Source: an uncultured Lachnospiraceae bacterium
Lineage (GTDB): Bacteria > Bacillota > Clostridia > Lachnospirales > Lachnospiraceae
Direction: 5' to 3'
NCBI GenBank assembly: GCA_947630025.1
Contig: CANRFZ010000009.1
Location: 55,283 to 119,282, forward strand
Length of the DNA stretch: 64,000 nucleotides
Below are positions 9,616 through 18,152 of this stretch, piece by piece; position 1 is the first letter of the stretch, and every line of letters starts with the position of its first letter. The notes beneath the pieces were generated by a model. The model ran no database searches. It had not been told where the DNA came from and saw only the letters and a list, made by a program, of their open reading frames with translations. Both the position numbers and the translations under genes were made by a program.

Positions 9616-11679
9616 ATGCCTGAGATAAGGGAGCAAGTGGATATATGCGTTGTAGGGGCGGGCCACGCGGGATGCGAGGCTGCCTTGGCCTGCGCGAGAT
9701 TAGGGCTGGAGACGGTTATTTTTACGGTGAGCGTAGACAGTATCGCGCTGATGCCATGCAATCCGAACGTAGGCGGCACTTCAAAAGGACATCTTGTGCG
9801 TGAGGTGGACGCGCTGGGCGGAGAGATGGGTAAGAATATTGACAAAACCTTTATCCAGTCCAAAATGCTGAACAAATCAAAAGGCCCCGCCGTCCACTCG
9901 CTGCGCGCTCAGGCTGACAAAGCCGATTATTCCAGAGAAATGCGCAAAGTTCTGGAAAATCAAGAGCATCTGACAATCAAGCAGGCGGAAGTGTGCGAAC
10001 TGATCACAGAAAAAGTGGAAAATCCGAATCCGTCCGAACAGTTAAATCCGTCTGATCAGTCGAGTCTGTCTGATCAGTCAAATTTGCTTGGACAATCAAA
10101 TTCGCTTGGACAGTCAAACCTGCTCGGACAGTCGAATCCGCCTAGACAAGCGGAAGAACCTGAATTGCGGGAGCCATCTGAGAGCAGGGAGCGGTATAGG
10201 ATTCTGGGCCTTAAAACCCATACGGGTGCGGTTTATGAATGTAAAGCGGTGGTACTCTGTACCGGCACGTATCTGAAAGCGAGATGTCTCTGCGGAGATT
10301 CCATTACCTACACAGGCCCCAACGGACTGCAGGCGGCCTCCCATCTGTCGGATTCTCTCAGAAAACTGGGAATCACGCTGCGCAGATTCAAGACCGGAAC
10401 GCCGGCCAGAATGGACGGCAGGACGCTGGACTACAGCAGGATGGAGGAGCAGCACGGGGATGAAAAAGTGGTGCCTTTTTCTTTTTCGACCAATCCAGAC
10501 GACGTGCAGATCGATCAGGTATCCTGCTGGCTCACCTATACGAATGAAAAAACCCATGAGATCATCCGCGCAAATCTCGACCGCTCACCCATTTATGCCG
10601 GAATCATCGAAGGAACAGGCCCCCGGTACTGCCCTTCCATCGAGGATAAGGTGGTGAAGTTTGCAGACAAGGACAGGCATCAGGTTTTTATCGAGCCGGA
10701 GGGCCTTCACACCAATGAAATGTATGTGGGCGGTATGTCTTCGTCCATGCCGGAGGACGTCCAGCTCGCCATGTACCGCACCGTGCCGGGACTGGAACAC
10801 TGTAAGATCGTGCGGAATGCCTATGCCATTGAATATGACTGCATCGACGCGCGCCAGCTCTATCCGTCTCTGGAATTCAGAAAGATCAAAGGACTTTTCA
10901 GTGGCGGGCAGTTCAACGGCAGCAGCGGTTACGAGGAAGCGGCGGCGCAGGGATTGATTGCCGGTATCAACGCGGCGATGTCCGTATTGGGAAAAGAAAG
11001 TCTGGTGCTGGATCGCTCTCAGGCATATATCGGCGTGCTGATTGACGATCTTGTGACGAAGGAAAGTCTGGAGCCCTACCGCATGATGACCTCCCGCGCC
11101 GAATACAGACTGCTGCTGCGGCAGGATAACGCGGATCTGCGGCTGCGTGAGACGGGGTACAGAATCGGTCTGGTGCCGCAGGAAGTCTATGAAGCTACAC
11201 TGCACAAGAAAGAATTGATCGACGCAGAAATCGCGCGGTTAAAAAATACGATTGTGGGGGCTTCCCATGAGATACAAACATTTCTGGAAGCCCGCGGCAG
11301 CGCCGCGCTGAAAACCGGCACAAGCCTTGCCGAACTGATATGCCGCCCTGAACTGAATTATGAGCTGCTGGCGGGAATCGACGAAAAGCGCCCCTCCCTT
11401 CCGTCCGATGTGATCGAACAGGTGGAGATTGAGATCAAATATGAAGGCTATATTGATCGGCAGCGCCGTCAGGTCGAGCAGTTTAAAAAGATGGAAAAAA
11501 AGCGCATTCCGGATGAGATCGATTATGACAAAATTCCGTCTCTGCGTATTGAGGCGAGACAGAAACTATCAACATACCGTCCGGTTTCCGTCGGGCAGGC
11601 GTCCCGCATCTCCGGCGTATCGCCCGCGGATATTTCCGTGCTGCTGGTGTATCTGGAGAGGGAAAAAGGTAAATACTGA
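9616..11679 (+). CDS. mnmG: tRNA uridine-5-carboxymethylaminomethyl modification enzyme MnmG (GidA)
   Basis: This FAD-dependent partner of MnmE has the N-terminal dinucleotide-binding motif [10 protein letters not shown] (residues 14-23), the [20 protein letters not shown] signature and the C-terminal helical domain ending in the [15 protein letters not shown] region. At 687 residues it is about 60 longer than usual. The excess is a low-complexity insertion at residues 138-179, made of seven hexapeptides ending mostly in DQS or GQS, plus a charged stretch. The insertion lies inside the FAD domain, between the CELITEKVE and [11 protein letters not shown] strands. The frame stays open, so the protein is probably functional. 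The stop overlaps the rsmG start. Confidence 0.95.
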   Translation: MPEIREQVDICVVGAGHAGCEAALACARLGLETVIFTVSVDSIALMPCNPNVGGTSKGHLVREVDALGGEMGKNIDKTFIQSKMLNKSKGPAVHSLRAQADKADYSREMRKVLENQEHLTIKQAEVCELITEKVENPNPSEQLNPSDQSSLSDQSNLLGQSNSLGQSNLLGQSNPPRQAEEPELREPSESRERYRILGLKTHTGAVYECKAVVLCTGTYLKARCLCGDSITYTGPNGLQAASHLSDSLRKLGITLRRFKTGTPARMDGRTLDYSRMEEQHGDEKVVPFSFSTNPDDVQIDQVSCWLTYTNEKTHEIIRANLDRSPIYAGIIEGTGPRYCPSIEDKVVKFADKDRHQVFIEPEGLHTNEMYVGGMSSSMPEDVQLAMYRTVPGLEHCKIVRNAYAIEYDCIDARQLYPSLEFRKIKGLFSGGQFNGSSGYEEAAAQGLIAGINAAMSVLGKESLVLDRSQAYIGVLIDDLVTKESLEPYRMMTSRAEYRLLLRQDNADLRLRETGYRIGLVPQEVYEATLHKKELIDAEIARLKNTIVGASHEIQTFLEARGSAALKTGTSLAELICRPELNYELLAGIDEKRPSLPSDVIEQVEIEIKYEGYIDRQRRQVEQFKKMEKKRIPDEIDYDKIPSLRIEARQKLSTYRPVSVGQASRISGVSPADISVLLVYLEREKGKY
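10027..10152 (+). repeat. 18-bp tandem repeat within mnmG (seven units)
   Basis: Seven consecutive 18-base units at 10027, 10045, 10063, 10081, 10099, 10117 and 10135 encode [36 protein letters not shown] and NPPRQA. Units share the pattern (A/T)(A/C)(A/G)...CAGTCA at the DNA level and keep the reading frame. Confidence 0.9.
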
Positions 11680-12425
11680 TGTGGCACGAATATAACCACA
11701 ATTACAATTATAACCTAGAACAATTTCATCAAAATCTTGCCTCGTTTTCTATTGCATTGTCCGACCACCAGACGGAGCAGTTTGTTGCCTATTATGAGAT
11801 GCTTGTGGAAAAAAACAAGGTAATGAATCTGACTACAATTATCGATCCGGACGAAGTGTTTCTGAAACATTTTATCGACAGCCTCTCGCTGGTCAAGGCG
11901 TGCGGGCTGGCGGATGCCGAGTTGTCTGTCATAGATATCGGGACGGGCGCGGGCTTTCCGGGCGTGCCGCTCAAAATCGCTTTTCCCAATCTGAAAGTCA
12001 CGCTGCTGGATTCCCTGAATAAGCGTGTCGATTTCCTGAAAGAAGTGATCGACCGTCTGCAGATCGACGGCATAGAGGCGATACATGGCCGCGCGGAAGA
12101 TTTTGCCGGGCCGGATCAGTTCAGGGAGAAATTTGATCTCTGTGTGTCCCGCGCCGTGGCAAATCTTTCCGTGCTCTCCGAATACTGCCTTCCTTATGTA
12201 AAAATCGGCGGCAGATTTATTTCCTATAAATCGGAGAAGGCGGCGGCGGAAATCGCAGGCGCAGAGAGAGCACTCGCGATTCTGGGCGGCAGGATCGAAA
12301 AAGAAGTTTCCTTTACGCTGCCGGGCTCTGATATTTACAGGGATCTCGTCGTGATTTCCAAGAGAAAAGCGACGCCGCCCGCCTATCCGCGCAAAGCGGG
12401 AACGGCAGTAAAGAAACCTTTATAG
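11679..12425 (+). CDS. rsmG: 16S rRNA (guanine527-N7)-methyltransferase RsmG (GidB)
   Basis: This 248-residue SAM-dependent methyltransferase modifies G527 of 16S rRNA. The SAM-binding motif is VIDIGTGAGFPGVPLKIAFP, followed by VTLLDSLNKRVDFL and the GRAEDF and SRAVANLSVLSEYCLPY segments typical of RsmG. The ATG overlaps the mnmG TGA by one base. The C terminus has a short basic extension. It is the last gene of the conserved origin block; the next genes look accessory. Confidence 0.94.
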   Translation: MWHEYNHNYNYNLEQFHQNLASFSIALSDHQTEQFVAYYEMLVEKNKVMNLTTIIDPDEVFLKHFIDSLSLVKACGLADAELSVIDIGTGAGFPGVPLKIAFPNLKVTLLDSLNKRVDFLKEVIDRLQIDGIEAIHGRAEDFAGPDQFREKFDLCVSRAVANLSVLSEYCLPYVKIGGRFISYKSEKAAAEIAGAERALAILGGRIEKEVSFTLPGSDIYRDLVVISKRKATPPAYPRKAGTAVKKPL

Positions 12426-12538
12426 CTTGTTTTTTCTTTTCTATAAAAAATATATGCCGGACGCTCTTTTCTAATCAAAAAGTTTGTTATATGATAAGAA
12501 TGTGATCAAAAATTGCTTTTTTGTTAGTCCCTTTTCTG

Positions 12539-12568
12539 GATTGTGGTATTATGTTAGTGAAACAAATC
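12539..12568 (+). repeat. 30-bp leader sequence, copy 1 (before the P-loop kinase gene)
   Basis: The 30 bases match 15495-15524 at 28 positions. Both copies contain GTATTATGTTAGTG and end about 20 bases before the start codon of a small accessory gene. An extended -10-like TGGTATTAT is present here (12545-12552), without a recognisable -35. Confidence 0.6.
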
Positions 12569-12588
12569 AAAAGTTGTGGAAGTGTTCT

Positions 12589-13140
12589 ATGAAATTATTA
12601 TTTATAATTGGTGATGCTGCTGTCGGAAAAATGACAGTTGGCCAAGAACTGATGAAAATAACTGAATTAAGGCTCTTTCACAATCACATGACCATCGAAC
12701 CTGTGATAGAAATTTTCGGCAGATACGATGGGAAAACGATATCAGAAATGCGAGACATTATTTTCAGGAACTATGCAGCTTCTGACAATTATGGGATGAT
12801 TTTTACATTGATGATGGATTTCGATTTACCTTCAGACTGGGAGTATCTGGAGCACGTCAAGGGTATATTTGAACCGTATGGGACAGATTTCTATTACGTT
12901 GAATTGATTGCTCCGCAAGAAATCAGGCTGAAAAGAAATGTTTCAGAGAACAGGCTGAAAAATAAGGCTTCCAAAAGAGATATAGAGACTTCGAACCAGC
13001 GTTTAATCAATGATGATAAAAATCACAGGTTTGTCAGTTATGAAGGCGAGATTGTTTTTGACAACTATCTTAGAATCGATAATTCTGATAAAGAGCCTGA
13101 TGAAGTTGCAAAAATGATTAAAGAAACCTTTCATCTATAA
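12589..13140 (+). CDS. Small P-loop NTPase (kinase-like)
   Basis: This 183-residue protein opens with a beta-strand and a Walker A-type loop GDAAVGKMTVG, followed by LRLFHNHMTIEPV. This pattern belongs to a family usually annotated as AAA-family ATPase or shikimate-kinase-like protein, but the substrate is not known and no function is claimed. The frame is open upstream to 12484, but MKLLFIIGDAAVG at 12589 is the natural start. The gene is AT-richer than rsmG, has a shared 30-bp leader before it and a shared trailer after it, and is probably horizontally acquired. Confidence 0.75.
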   Translation: MKLLFIIGDAAVGKMTVGQELMKITELRLFHNHMTIEPVIEIFGRYDGKTISEMRDIIFRNYAASDNYGMIFTLMMDFDLPSDWEYLEHVKGIFEPYGTDFYYVELIAPQEIRLKRNVSENRLKNKASKRDIETSNQRLINDDKNHRFVSYEGEIVFDNYLRIDNSDKEPDEVAKMIKETFHL

Positions 13141-13149
13141 ATTCCTGTA

Positions 13150-13192
13150 ATAGTATTTATAATCTAACTAAATAGCAACATAGGTCTTTTTT
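13150..13192 (+). repeat. Trailer sequence, copy 1 (after the P-loop kinase gene)
   Basis: AGTATTTATAAT followed by TAACTAAAT and GCAACA recurs with small differences at 16198-16240, downstream of the MBL-fold gene. The function is unknown. Confidence 0.45.
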
Positions 13193-13287
13193 CAGAATTG
13201 TGGCTAGTAAGGACTTTTGTTATAAAAAGTGAAGAAATAAGTGTTTTATCTGTGGTAAGGGTTATTATTATTTAACGGGGAATTCAT

Positions 13288-14289
13288 ATGGAAACAGAAG
13301 AATATGAGATTTTGCGGGTTCTGCTGGACGAGTTGAAACGGGAACAGTCTGAACTGTCGAAGCAGTTCCGCGAAAAGAAAAACGGGATTGCTGAAATCGA
13401 CGCATATCTGCGCGGCCTTCTGGATAAAGACGCAAATGATCTGCAGGTGTTTCTGCCCAGAAAAGTGGAAGACATCTATCATGACAGAATAGAACAGAAC
13501 AACAGGGAGAGAGATCGTCTGCAGTCTGAATGCGATGAACTGGACAGGCAGTATCATATCACTTCCAACAGAATAAAGCAGTTGGAAAAGGTTATCTCCG
13601 ATTCTTCCATGTTACACGTGAAACAATTATCTATTCTCGACGTTCAGGAAAAAGAGCGGCAGAGGATAGCCAGAGATCTGCATGACACTTCCCTGCAGAA
13701 TCTCACACATCTGGTGCACAAGGTAGAGCTTGGCTCGCTCTATATCGATGAAGATCCCGTGAAGGCTAAGCTGGAATTGGCGACTGTCGAAAAAGGAATC
13801 CGCGAAGTGATAGAGGATATTCGCAACAGTATTTTTGATCTGCGCCCGATGTCCGTGGACGATCTCGGCTTGAAGGATACGATTGAAAAGCTGGCCGCCG
13901 TTTTGAATCAGGAAAATAAGTTTCGTATTGTCATGGATATAGATGACATACCGACATCAGACAACGGCGAGACTTCTTTTCGTATTTTGCAGATTTCTAT
14001 TTATAGAATTATTCAGGAATGTCTGCATAATTCTATGAAGCATTCCGGCGGAAAAGAGATCGATATCAGGTTAAAAGATAACGGTGACAGATATTTTCTT
14101 ACGGTAAAAGACGACGGCACCGGATTTGATGTGGCCGATGCGCTGAAAAAAGAGAAACATTTCGGCCTTTCCGTTATAAAAGAGAGAGTCCTGTTTCTGG
14201 GCGGAACATTCCATATCGACACCGCTGCCGGAACATCTGTCGAGATAGAGATTCCGAAAAGATTTTCCGATGAACCTATAGGTTTTTGA
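13288..14289 (+). CDS. Cytoplasmic sensor histidine kinase, DegS/NarL type
   Basis: The 333-residue protein has no membrane segment. An N-terminal coiled coil (about residues 1-110) is followed by a HisKA_3 dimerisation domain with the phospho-acceptor His132 in ERQRIARDLHDTSLQN, and a GHKL ATPase domain (YRIIQECLHNSMKHSGG N-box; VKDDGTGFD G1 box; HFGLSVIKERVLFLGG). This architecture matches DegS, which also lacks membrane helices. It forms a pair with the response regulator 75 bases downstream. GGGG lies before the ATG. A perfect parS site lies inside the gene at 13610-13625. Confidence 0.9.
   Translation: METEEYEILRVLLDELKREQSELSKQFREKKNGIAEIDAYLRGLLDKDANDLQVFLPRKVEDIYHDRIEQNNRERDRLQSECDELDRQYHITSNRIKQLEKVISDSSMLHVKQLSILDVQEKERQRIARDLHDTSLQNLTHLVHKVELGSLYIDEDPVKAKLELATVEKGIREVIEDIRNSIFDLRPMSVDDLGLKDTIEKLAAVLNQENKFRIVMDIDDIPTSDNGETSFRILQISIYRIIQECLHNSMKHSGGKEIDIRLKDNGDRYFLTVKDDGTGFDVADALKKEKHFGLSVIKERVLFLGGTFHIDTAAGTSVEIEIPKRFSDEPIGF
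13610..13625. promoter_or_regulatory. parS: parS site inside the histidine kinase gene
   Basis: TGTTACACGTGAAACA matches the ParB/Spo0J-binding consensus TGTTNCACGTGAAACA at every fixed position. It lies in the coding sequence, as several Bacillus subtilis parS sites do. Confidence 0.85.
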
Positions 14290-14364
14290 TGTAATCTGCC
14301 GTGCACAGAAGCAAAAAATAAGTTGTGTTTATAAATATATGTGTAAAAGAGAGGGTGAGTAACA

Positions 14365-15009
14365 ATGGCTATCAATGTAATGATTGCGGACGATCACAGT
14401 CTGGTGCGTGAAGGGATTCGCCAATTGCTTGAATTTGACGGAAGTATCAGTGTGACATCGGAAGCGGCTGACGGCGCAGAGTGTATTGCCAAGCTGGAGA
14501 ATTATCTTCCGGACGTTTTGCTATTGGATATCAATATGCCGGTAAAAAATGGGCTGGATGTATTGAATGAAATCAAACAGAGGAAATATAATCTCAAAGT
14601 TCTCATTCTTACCGTACATAATGAACTGGAATATCTGGTTAAAGCGGTCGATCTCGGCGTGGACGGATATATTCTGAAAGATTCGGGATCTTCCGAATTG
14701 AGAAAGGCGATCTACGCAGTCTATGAAGGAGAGAGTTATATCCAGCCCAGTCTGATTCCGGCATTAAATAACCGGATGGCGAACAGGGATATTGATAAGG
14801 ATAAAATTGATTCTCTTACCGGGCGGGAGAGAGAAGTCCTGATTCAGATTGCAAACGGAAAGATTAATAAAGAGATTGCTACGAATCTGAACATTACAGA
14901 GAGAACCGTCAAGAATCATATTTCCAATATCTTTAAGAAGATTGACGTTTCTGATCGGACGCAGGCGGCGGTTTTTGCTATTAAAAATAATATCATAACG
15001 CTCTATTAG
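14365..15009 (+). CDS. Response regulator, NarL/DegU family
   Basis: The 214-residue regulator has an N-terminal receiver domain (acidic pair DD at residues 9-10, phospho-acceptor Asp55 in LLLDINMPVKNG, conserved T in LTVHNE, K in YILKDSG) and a C-terminal LuxR-type helix-turn-helix (LTGREREVLIQIANGKINKE, NITERTVKNHISNIFKKI). It is the partner of the DegS-like kinase just upstream. GAGGGTGAG lies before ATG 14365. Targets cannot be read from the sequence. Two parS sites follow within 100 bases of the stop. Confidence 0.92.
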   Translation: MAINVMIADDHSLVREGIRQLLEFDGSISVTSEAADGAECIAKLENYLPDVLLLDINMPVKNGLDVLNEIKQRKYNLKVLILTVHNELEYLVKAVDLGVDGYILKDSGSSELRKAIYAVYEGESYIQPSLIPALNNRMANRDIDKDKIDSLTGREREVLIQIANGKINKEIATNLNITERTVKNHISNIFKKIDVSDRTQAAVFAIKNNIITLY

Positions 15010-15043
15010 AGCAGGGTTTTGTGGGATATTTGTATGGTATTTA

Positions 15044-15059
15044 TGTTTCACGTGAAACA
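15044..15059. promoter_or_regulatory. parS: parS site, cluster 1, perfect
   Basis: TGTTTCACGTGAAACA is a perfect 16-bp palindrome and a full match to the parS consensus bound by ParB/Spo0J. Its ParB is encoded 5 kb downstream. Confidence 0.93.
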
Positions 15060-15091
15060 TTTTTGTGATTTAGATCGTGGACACAAGATAA

Positions 15092-15107
15092 AGTTTCACG
15101 TGAAACA
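15092..15107. promoter_or_regulatory. parS: parS site, cluster 1, one mismatch
   Basis: AGTTTCACGTGAAACA matches 15 of 16 positions. Two further half-sites with CCGTGAAACA follow at 15134-15143 and 15167-15176; these look like degenerate sites. Confidence 0.85.
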
Positions 15108-15182
15108 TTTTCGCCCAAGATATTGTATGATATCCGTGAAACATTTCAATAGTGACGAAAAAACGACCGTGAAACATTTACA

Positions 15183-15313
15183 TCGATTTTCTTGTTTTGC
15201 TGCGCCTATCTATGGGCAGAAATCGAAACTCGCCTGCGGCTCAGACAGTCGATTTCTGCCCATGCTATGCTCGCAAAACTGCGAAAATCTTCCTAATCGT
15301 TGGCTTGCAGACA
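15183..15313 (+). repeat. Inverted repeat, left copy (131 bp) with internal hairpin
   Basis: This segment is repeated in reverse orientation at 18420-18553. Reading both in the same sense, the two are the same except for a three-base insertion (GCC) in the right copy. Inside it, ATGGGCAGAAATCG and CGATTTCTGCCCAT form a 14-bp stem around a GC-rich loop. Stretches of open frame with peptide MGRNRNSPAAQTVDF occur in both copies but are most likely not genes. No transposase is nearby. A further hairpin (AATTTAGAAA / TTTCTAAATT) lies just outside at about 15347-15376. The rest of the spacer to 15494 shows no gene. Confidence 0.85.
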
Positions 15314-15494
15314 ATATATATGGGCGGCGGTGAACGCAGTGGAGCAAATTTAGAAAGTTCCTTTTCTAAATTGTGGATTTGGTCGAAGCCCTGTTCGATA
15401 TGGTAAGCGCTCCGTTAGGTATGGTTGATTTTCTAATTTTCCGAAAAGGGATGGCGGAACAAATTTAATGGAGACGTAATATGTAAATGAGCAT

Positions 15495-15524
15495 GATTGT
15501 AGTATTATGTTAGTGGAACAAATC
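15495..15524 (+). repeat. 30-bp leader sequence, copy 2 (before the MBL-fold gene)
   Basis: This matches 12539-12568 at 28 of 30 bases, with the same distance (about 20 bases) to the downstream start codon. Confidence 0.6.
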
Positions 15525-15546
15525 GGGATTTAGGAGAACACCACGC

Positions 15547-16131
15547 ATGATAAAACTTCGATATGGGAATACAAATACATTTTTACTGTGCGGGAATGCT
15601 GCCAATTTACTGATTGATACAGATTACGCCGGAACACTGCCGGCATTTTACAAGGAGATAAAAAGGCATAGCATAGATGTGCGGGATATAACGTATGTGA
15701 TGGCTACGCATTATCATCCAGACCATATGGGCCTTATCGGTGAGCTGATGGAACACGGCGTAAAACTGTTGTTGATCGATGCGCAAACCGAGTATGTTCA
15801 TTTTTCTGATGAAATCTTCGGCCGGGAAAAACAGATAAAATATACTCCGATAGATGAAAGCCTCGCCACGGTTATAAGCTGCGCTGAAAGCCGTTCGTTT
15901 CTTATCTCAATGGGAATTAATGGAGAAATCATCAGCACGCCAAGCCATAGCGAGGACAGCGTTTCTGTAATTTTGGACGATGGGGATTGTATTGTCGGCG
16001 ATTTGGAGCCTATCGACTTTTTGGACGCTTATGAAGATAATCCAAGGCTTGAAAAGGACTGGAGACGCATCATGAGCTATAAACCAAAGAGGATTTTATA
16101 TGCCCATGTAAACGAAAAAGTAATGATATAG
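15547..16131 (+). CDS. Metallo-beta-lactamase-fold hydrolase
   Basis: This 194-residue protein has the zinc-binding HxHxDH motif as HYHPDH (His55, His57, Asp59, His60), a second metal-ligand region around TPSHSEDSVSVIL, and a late aspartate in CIVGDLEPIDF. It is a short member of the MBL superfamily; substrate unknown. AGGAG lies about 11 bases upstream of ATG. The gene is AT-rich and stands alone inside the repeat-flanked patch, with the shared leader and trailer that also flank the P-loop kinase gene, which suggests a common acquisition route. Confidence 0.85.
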   Translation: MIKLRYGNTNTFLLCGNAANLLIDTDYAGTLPAFYKEIKRHSIDVRDITYVMATHYHPDHMGLIGELMEHGVKLLLIDAQTEYVHFSDEIFGREKQIKYTPIDESLATVISCAESRSFLISMGINGEIISTPSHSEDSVSVILDDGDCIVGDLEPIDFLDAYEDNPRLEKDWRRIMSYKPKRILYAHVNEKVMI

Positions 16132-16430
16132 TGTGATAGATATTCCTGCTATTCGGGAAGTGAATCGGAACGATAAATTCCCATTTGTCGAACTAACAGT
16201 ATTTATAATTATAACTAAATTGCAACAATTGTTCTATTTGGCAGGAGCTGCATTTTATATTGCACTCTATCATTTTATATCAGAAAGGTATGTGCCGGAT
16301 CATTCATCAGTTGGCGGTATGTTCGACCAACTTTATGATTTGTTCCTTTTCGGAATCGTGGGTTTCGTATAAAGTCTTGCCTGATTTAGCAGGCACTACA
16401 GTAAATGTGTTCGATAGAAGGAGGATACAA
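16132..16430 (+). other. Non-coding stretch with trailer repeat and gene debris
   Basis: The trailer repeat copy 2 lies at 16198-16240. A 79-codon GTG-initiated frame (16133-16372) and overlapping frames on both strands exist, but none has a ribosome-binding site or a recognisable domain. The stretch looks like decayed sequence ahead of the lipoprotein gene. Confidence 0.4.
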
Positions 16431-16793
16431 GTGATAATGAACAGGATGGTTTCCTTATTTGCTATCGGTATTTTAGTCGTTTCCGTGATGTGCGCTTGTG
16501 CCCAACAGGACTTAGCGGATATGACTGCCGGAGAAGGCGATGGGTATGCAACCATAGTATGGGGTGATAAGACATATGTACCGTACGGTGCATTAGCTGA
16601 CTATGGCGAGCGAGGAAAGCAAATCGGAATTGTAGACGGAGATAAGGACAATCGGGTTTATGAATTGAAAGGATATTCAGTTGATGAGTGGATTGTAAAT
16701 GCGTTCCCCCACGACGGCGGTATGCTGCTCCGAGAAATAGACGCTACCAATATCCCTGATGGCTGGCAATCGGAATACGAATGGAACCAATAA
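16431..16793 (+). CDS. Small predicted lipoprotein of unknown function
   Basis: The GTG start at 16431 follows AGGAGG by six bases; an in-frame ATG at 16437 is an alternative. The 120-residue product has a signal peptide ending VMCAC, with the second cysteine as the likely lipidation site, and a globular part containing [14 protein letters not shown] and [12 protein letters not shown] do not recognise the family by name. It lies in the AT-rich patch between parS clusters. Confidence 0.65.
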   Translation: MIMNRMVSLFAIGILVVSVMCACAQQDLADMTAGEGDGYATIVWGDKTYVPYGALADYGERGKQIGIVDGDKDNRVYELKGYSVDEWIVNAFPHDGGMLLREIDATNIPDGWQSEYEWNQ

Positions 16794-16842
16794 AAGAAAT
16801 CTTGCAGTAGGGCGTATTTACGGTTCTGACCATTGGTGTTTA

Positions 16843-16971
16843 TATACCATTCTGCAGGAAAAAGGCAATCTGCATTTATATGAAAAGATGGGATATCATC
16901 AAACAGGCCAGATAGAGCATATTAACGACCGCATGGATATTGTGTTTTATGAAAAAGATATGGAGATTAAA
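16843..16971 (+). pseudogene. Remnant of a GNAT acetyltransferase C terminus
   Basis: In frame with and directly before the complete acetyltransferase gene, codons read [20 protein letters not shown] followed by [10 protein letters not shown]. This matches the usual C-terminal end of a GNAT enzyme (the LYEKxGY motif of the acetyl-CoA domain), but the rest of that enzyme is missing. It looks like the tail left by a deletion or recombination event that placed another GNAT gene behind it. Confidence 0.6.
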
Positions 16972-17433
16972 ATGAACGAAATTACTTTTTTAAGATGTGA
17001 TGGGAATAACAAAGACTTTATAGAAAATTGCAGGCTGCTTGACGAAGACTTAGATTTGCGAGTTGGAAAAATAATCAAACGAGATAAATACGCTCAATAC
17101 AACCTAATTGATAAAATAAATGAAGCGATAGTTGTTTATCGAGACAATCATCCAATTGGCGGTGGTTCGATACGTCATTATGATGAAAATACGGTAGAGC
17201 TAAAAAGAGTGTTTGTCATACCAACGGAACAGGGAAAGGGCGTAGGAACAGAATTGGTTTCCAAACTAATAGAGTGGGCGAAGGAACTGGGATATAAGAA
17301 AATGATTTTGGAAACAGGAGAACTTCTGGCGGAATCTTGCCATGTATATTCAAAATTAGGATTTAAGAAAATTCCTAATTATGGTGCGTATGCAGATATG
17401 CCGGAATCTCTTTGTATGGGAAAAGAATTGTAA
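16972..17433 (+). CDS. GNAT-family N-acetyltransferase
   Basis: This 153-residue protein has the GNAT core. The strand [20 protein letters not shown] contains the Q/RxxGxG/A acetyl-CoA loop (QGKGVG), followed by the helix [20 protein letters not shown] and the [16 protein letters not shown] end. GGAG lies about six bases before ATG 16972. The frame is open upstream through the GNAT remnant. The acceptor substrate is unknown. The base composition is AT-rich like the rest of the patch. Confidence 0.85.
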   Translation: MNEITFLRCDGNNKDFIENCRLLDEDLDLRVGKIIKRDKYAQYNLIDKINEAIVVYRDNHPIGGGSIRHYDENTVELKRVFVIPTEQGKGVGTELVSKLIEWAKELGYKKMILETGELLAESCHVYSKLGFKKIPNYGAYADMPESLCMGKEL

Positions 17434-17543
17434 ATCGAAAGTTTCCATTTATGTGCCTGCACTCACGTTTTATATTCAAATAAATAATATGGCTGCAATT
17501 CGTATTAGGTATGCTGCCGATGAGTTAATTCGGGAGATTTATT

Positions 17544-17786
17544 ATGCCAAAAACCATAAATCATATTTTGAATCGTATTTTGGACATAGTGATTGGTACG
17601 TGCGTTGGCGTTTTTATTGGATATGGAATATTTGTGTTCTGGGACTATAAGACTCACCCTGATTTGTATGCCATGCAATCTGCTCCATGGTACACAGGGA
17701 TTTTGTTTTATGGAATAGCCACCGTTGTTGTTTTGATCGTGCTCATTATGATAAAGCTAATGATTCGTATTTGTAATAAGCATTAA
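17544..17786 (+). CDS. Small two-helix membrane protein, function unknown
   Basis: This 80-residue protein has two predicted membrane helices (IVIGTCVGVFIGYGIFVFW and GILFYGIATVVVLIVLIMIK) and short charged ends. GGGAG lies about nine bases upstream of ATG. I do not recognise a named family. It is the last clear gene of the accessory patch. Confidence 0.6.
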   Translation: MPKTINHILNRILDIVIGTCVGVFIGYGIFVFWDYKTHPDLYAMQSAPWYTGILFYGIATVVVLIVLIMIKLMIRICNKH

Positions 17787-17791
17787 AGGAA

Positions 17792-17968
17792 ATGACAGAT
17801 GAAGCCCTGTGGATCTGTGTTTCGATGGCGGAGACAGTCGGAGGTCTGCTGCTGATGATCCGTTACCATCATTATCTCGAAAACAAGTATGTGACACGCG
17901 GCGGGGCACTCTCTATAGAAAATAAAAAGTTTCACGTGAAACACACCGGATATTTTGACAAGTAATAC
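17792..17968 (+). CDS. Possible 58-codon open frame reading through a parS site
   Basis: The frame starts MTDEALWICVSMAETVGGLL and its last codons are made from the parS palindrome (FHVKH). The AAAGGA ribosome-binding site is too close to the ATG to be convincing. It may be a chance frame or a truncated gene end. Confidence 0.2.
17928..17943. promoter_or_regulatory. parS: parS site, cluster 2, one mismatch
   Basis: AGTTTCACGTGAAACA, the same one-mismatch variant as at 15092-15107. Confidence 0.85.
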
Positions 17969-17975
17969 AAGATAA

Positions 17976-17991
17976 TGTTTCACGTGAAACA
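17976..17991. promoter_or_regulatory. parS: parS site, cluster 2, perfect
   Basis: TGTTTCACGTGAAACA, a full 16/16 palindromic match. Half-sites (TTCCGTGAAACA at about 18015-18026 and TGTGAAACG at about 18039-18047) follow, in the same order as in cluster 1. Confidence 0.93.
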
Positions 17992-18152
17992 ATTTGCCCA
18001 AGATGTTGTAAGCATTCCGTGAAACACTTTTATGATACTGTGAAACGTCGCGAGAAATGGAACGGTGCGATTTGTGTTTATTCTCTGCTATTGATTATAA
18101 ATCTACATAAAAAAGCATAAAGTCCAAAACGACATCAAACTGAAACAACACC

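Noticed and set aside
16307..16555. An 82-codon minus-strand frame ending in a plausible-looking YETHDSEKEQIIKLVEHTAN
   Set aside because: It overlaps the well-supported lipoprotein start and ribosome-binding site on the plus strand and has no clear family; it could be debris but is not supported as a gene.
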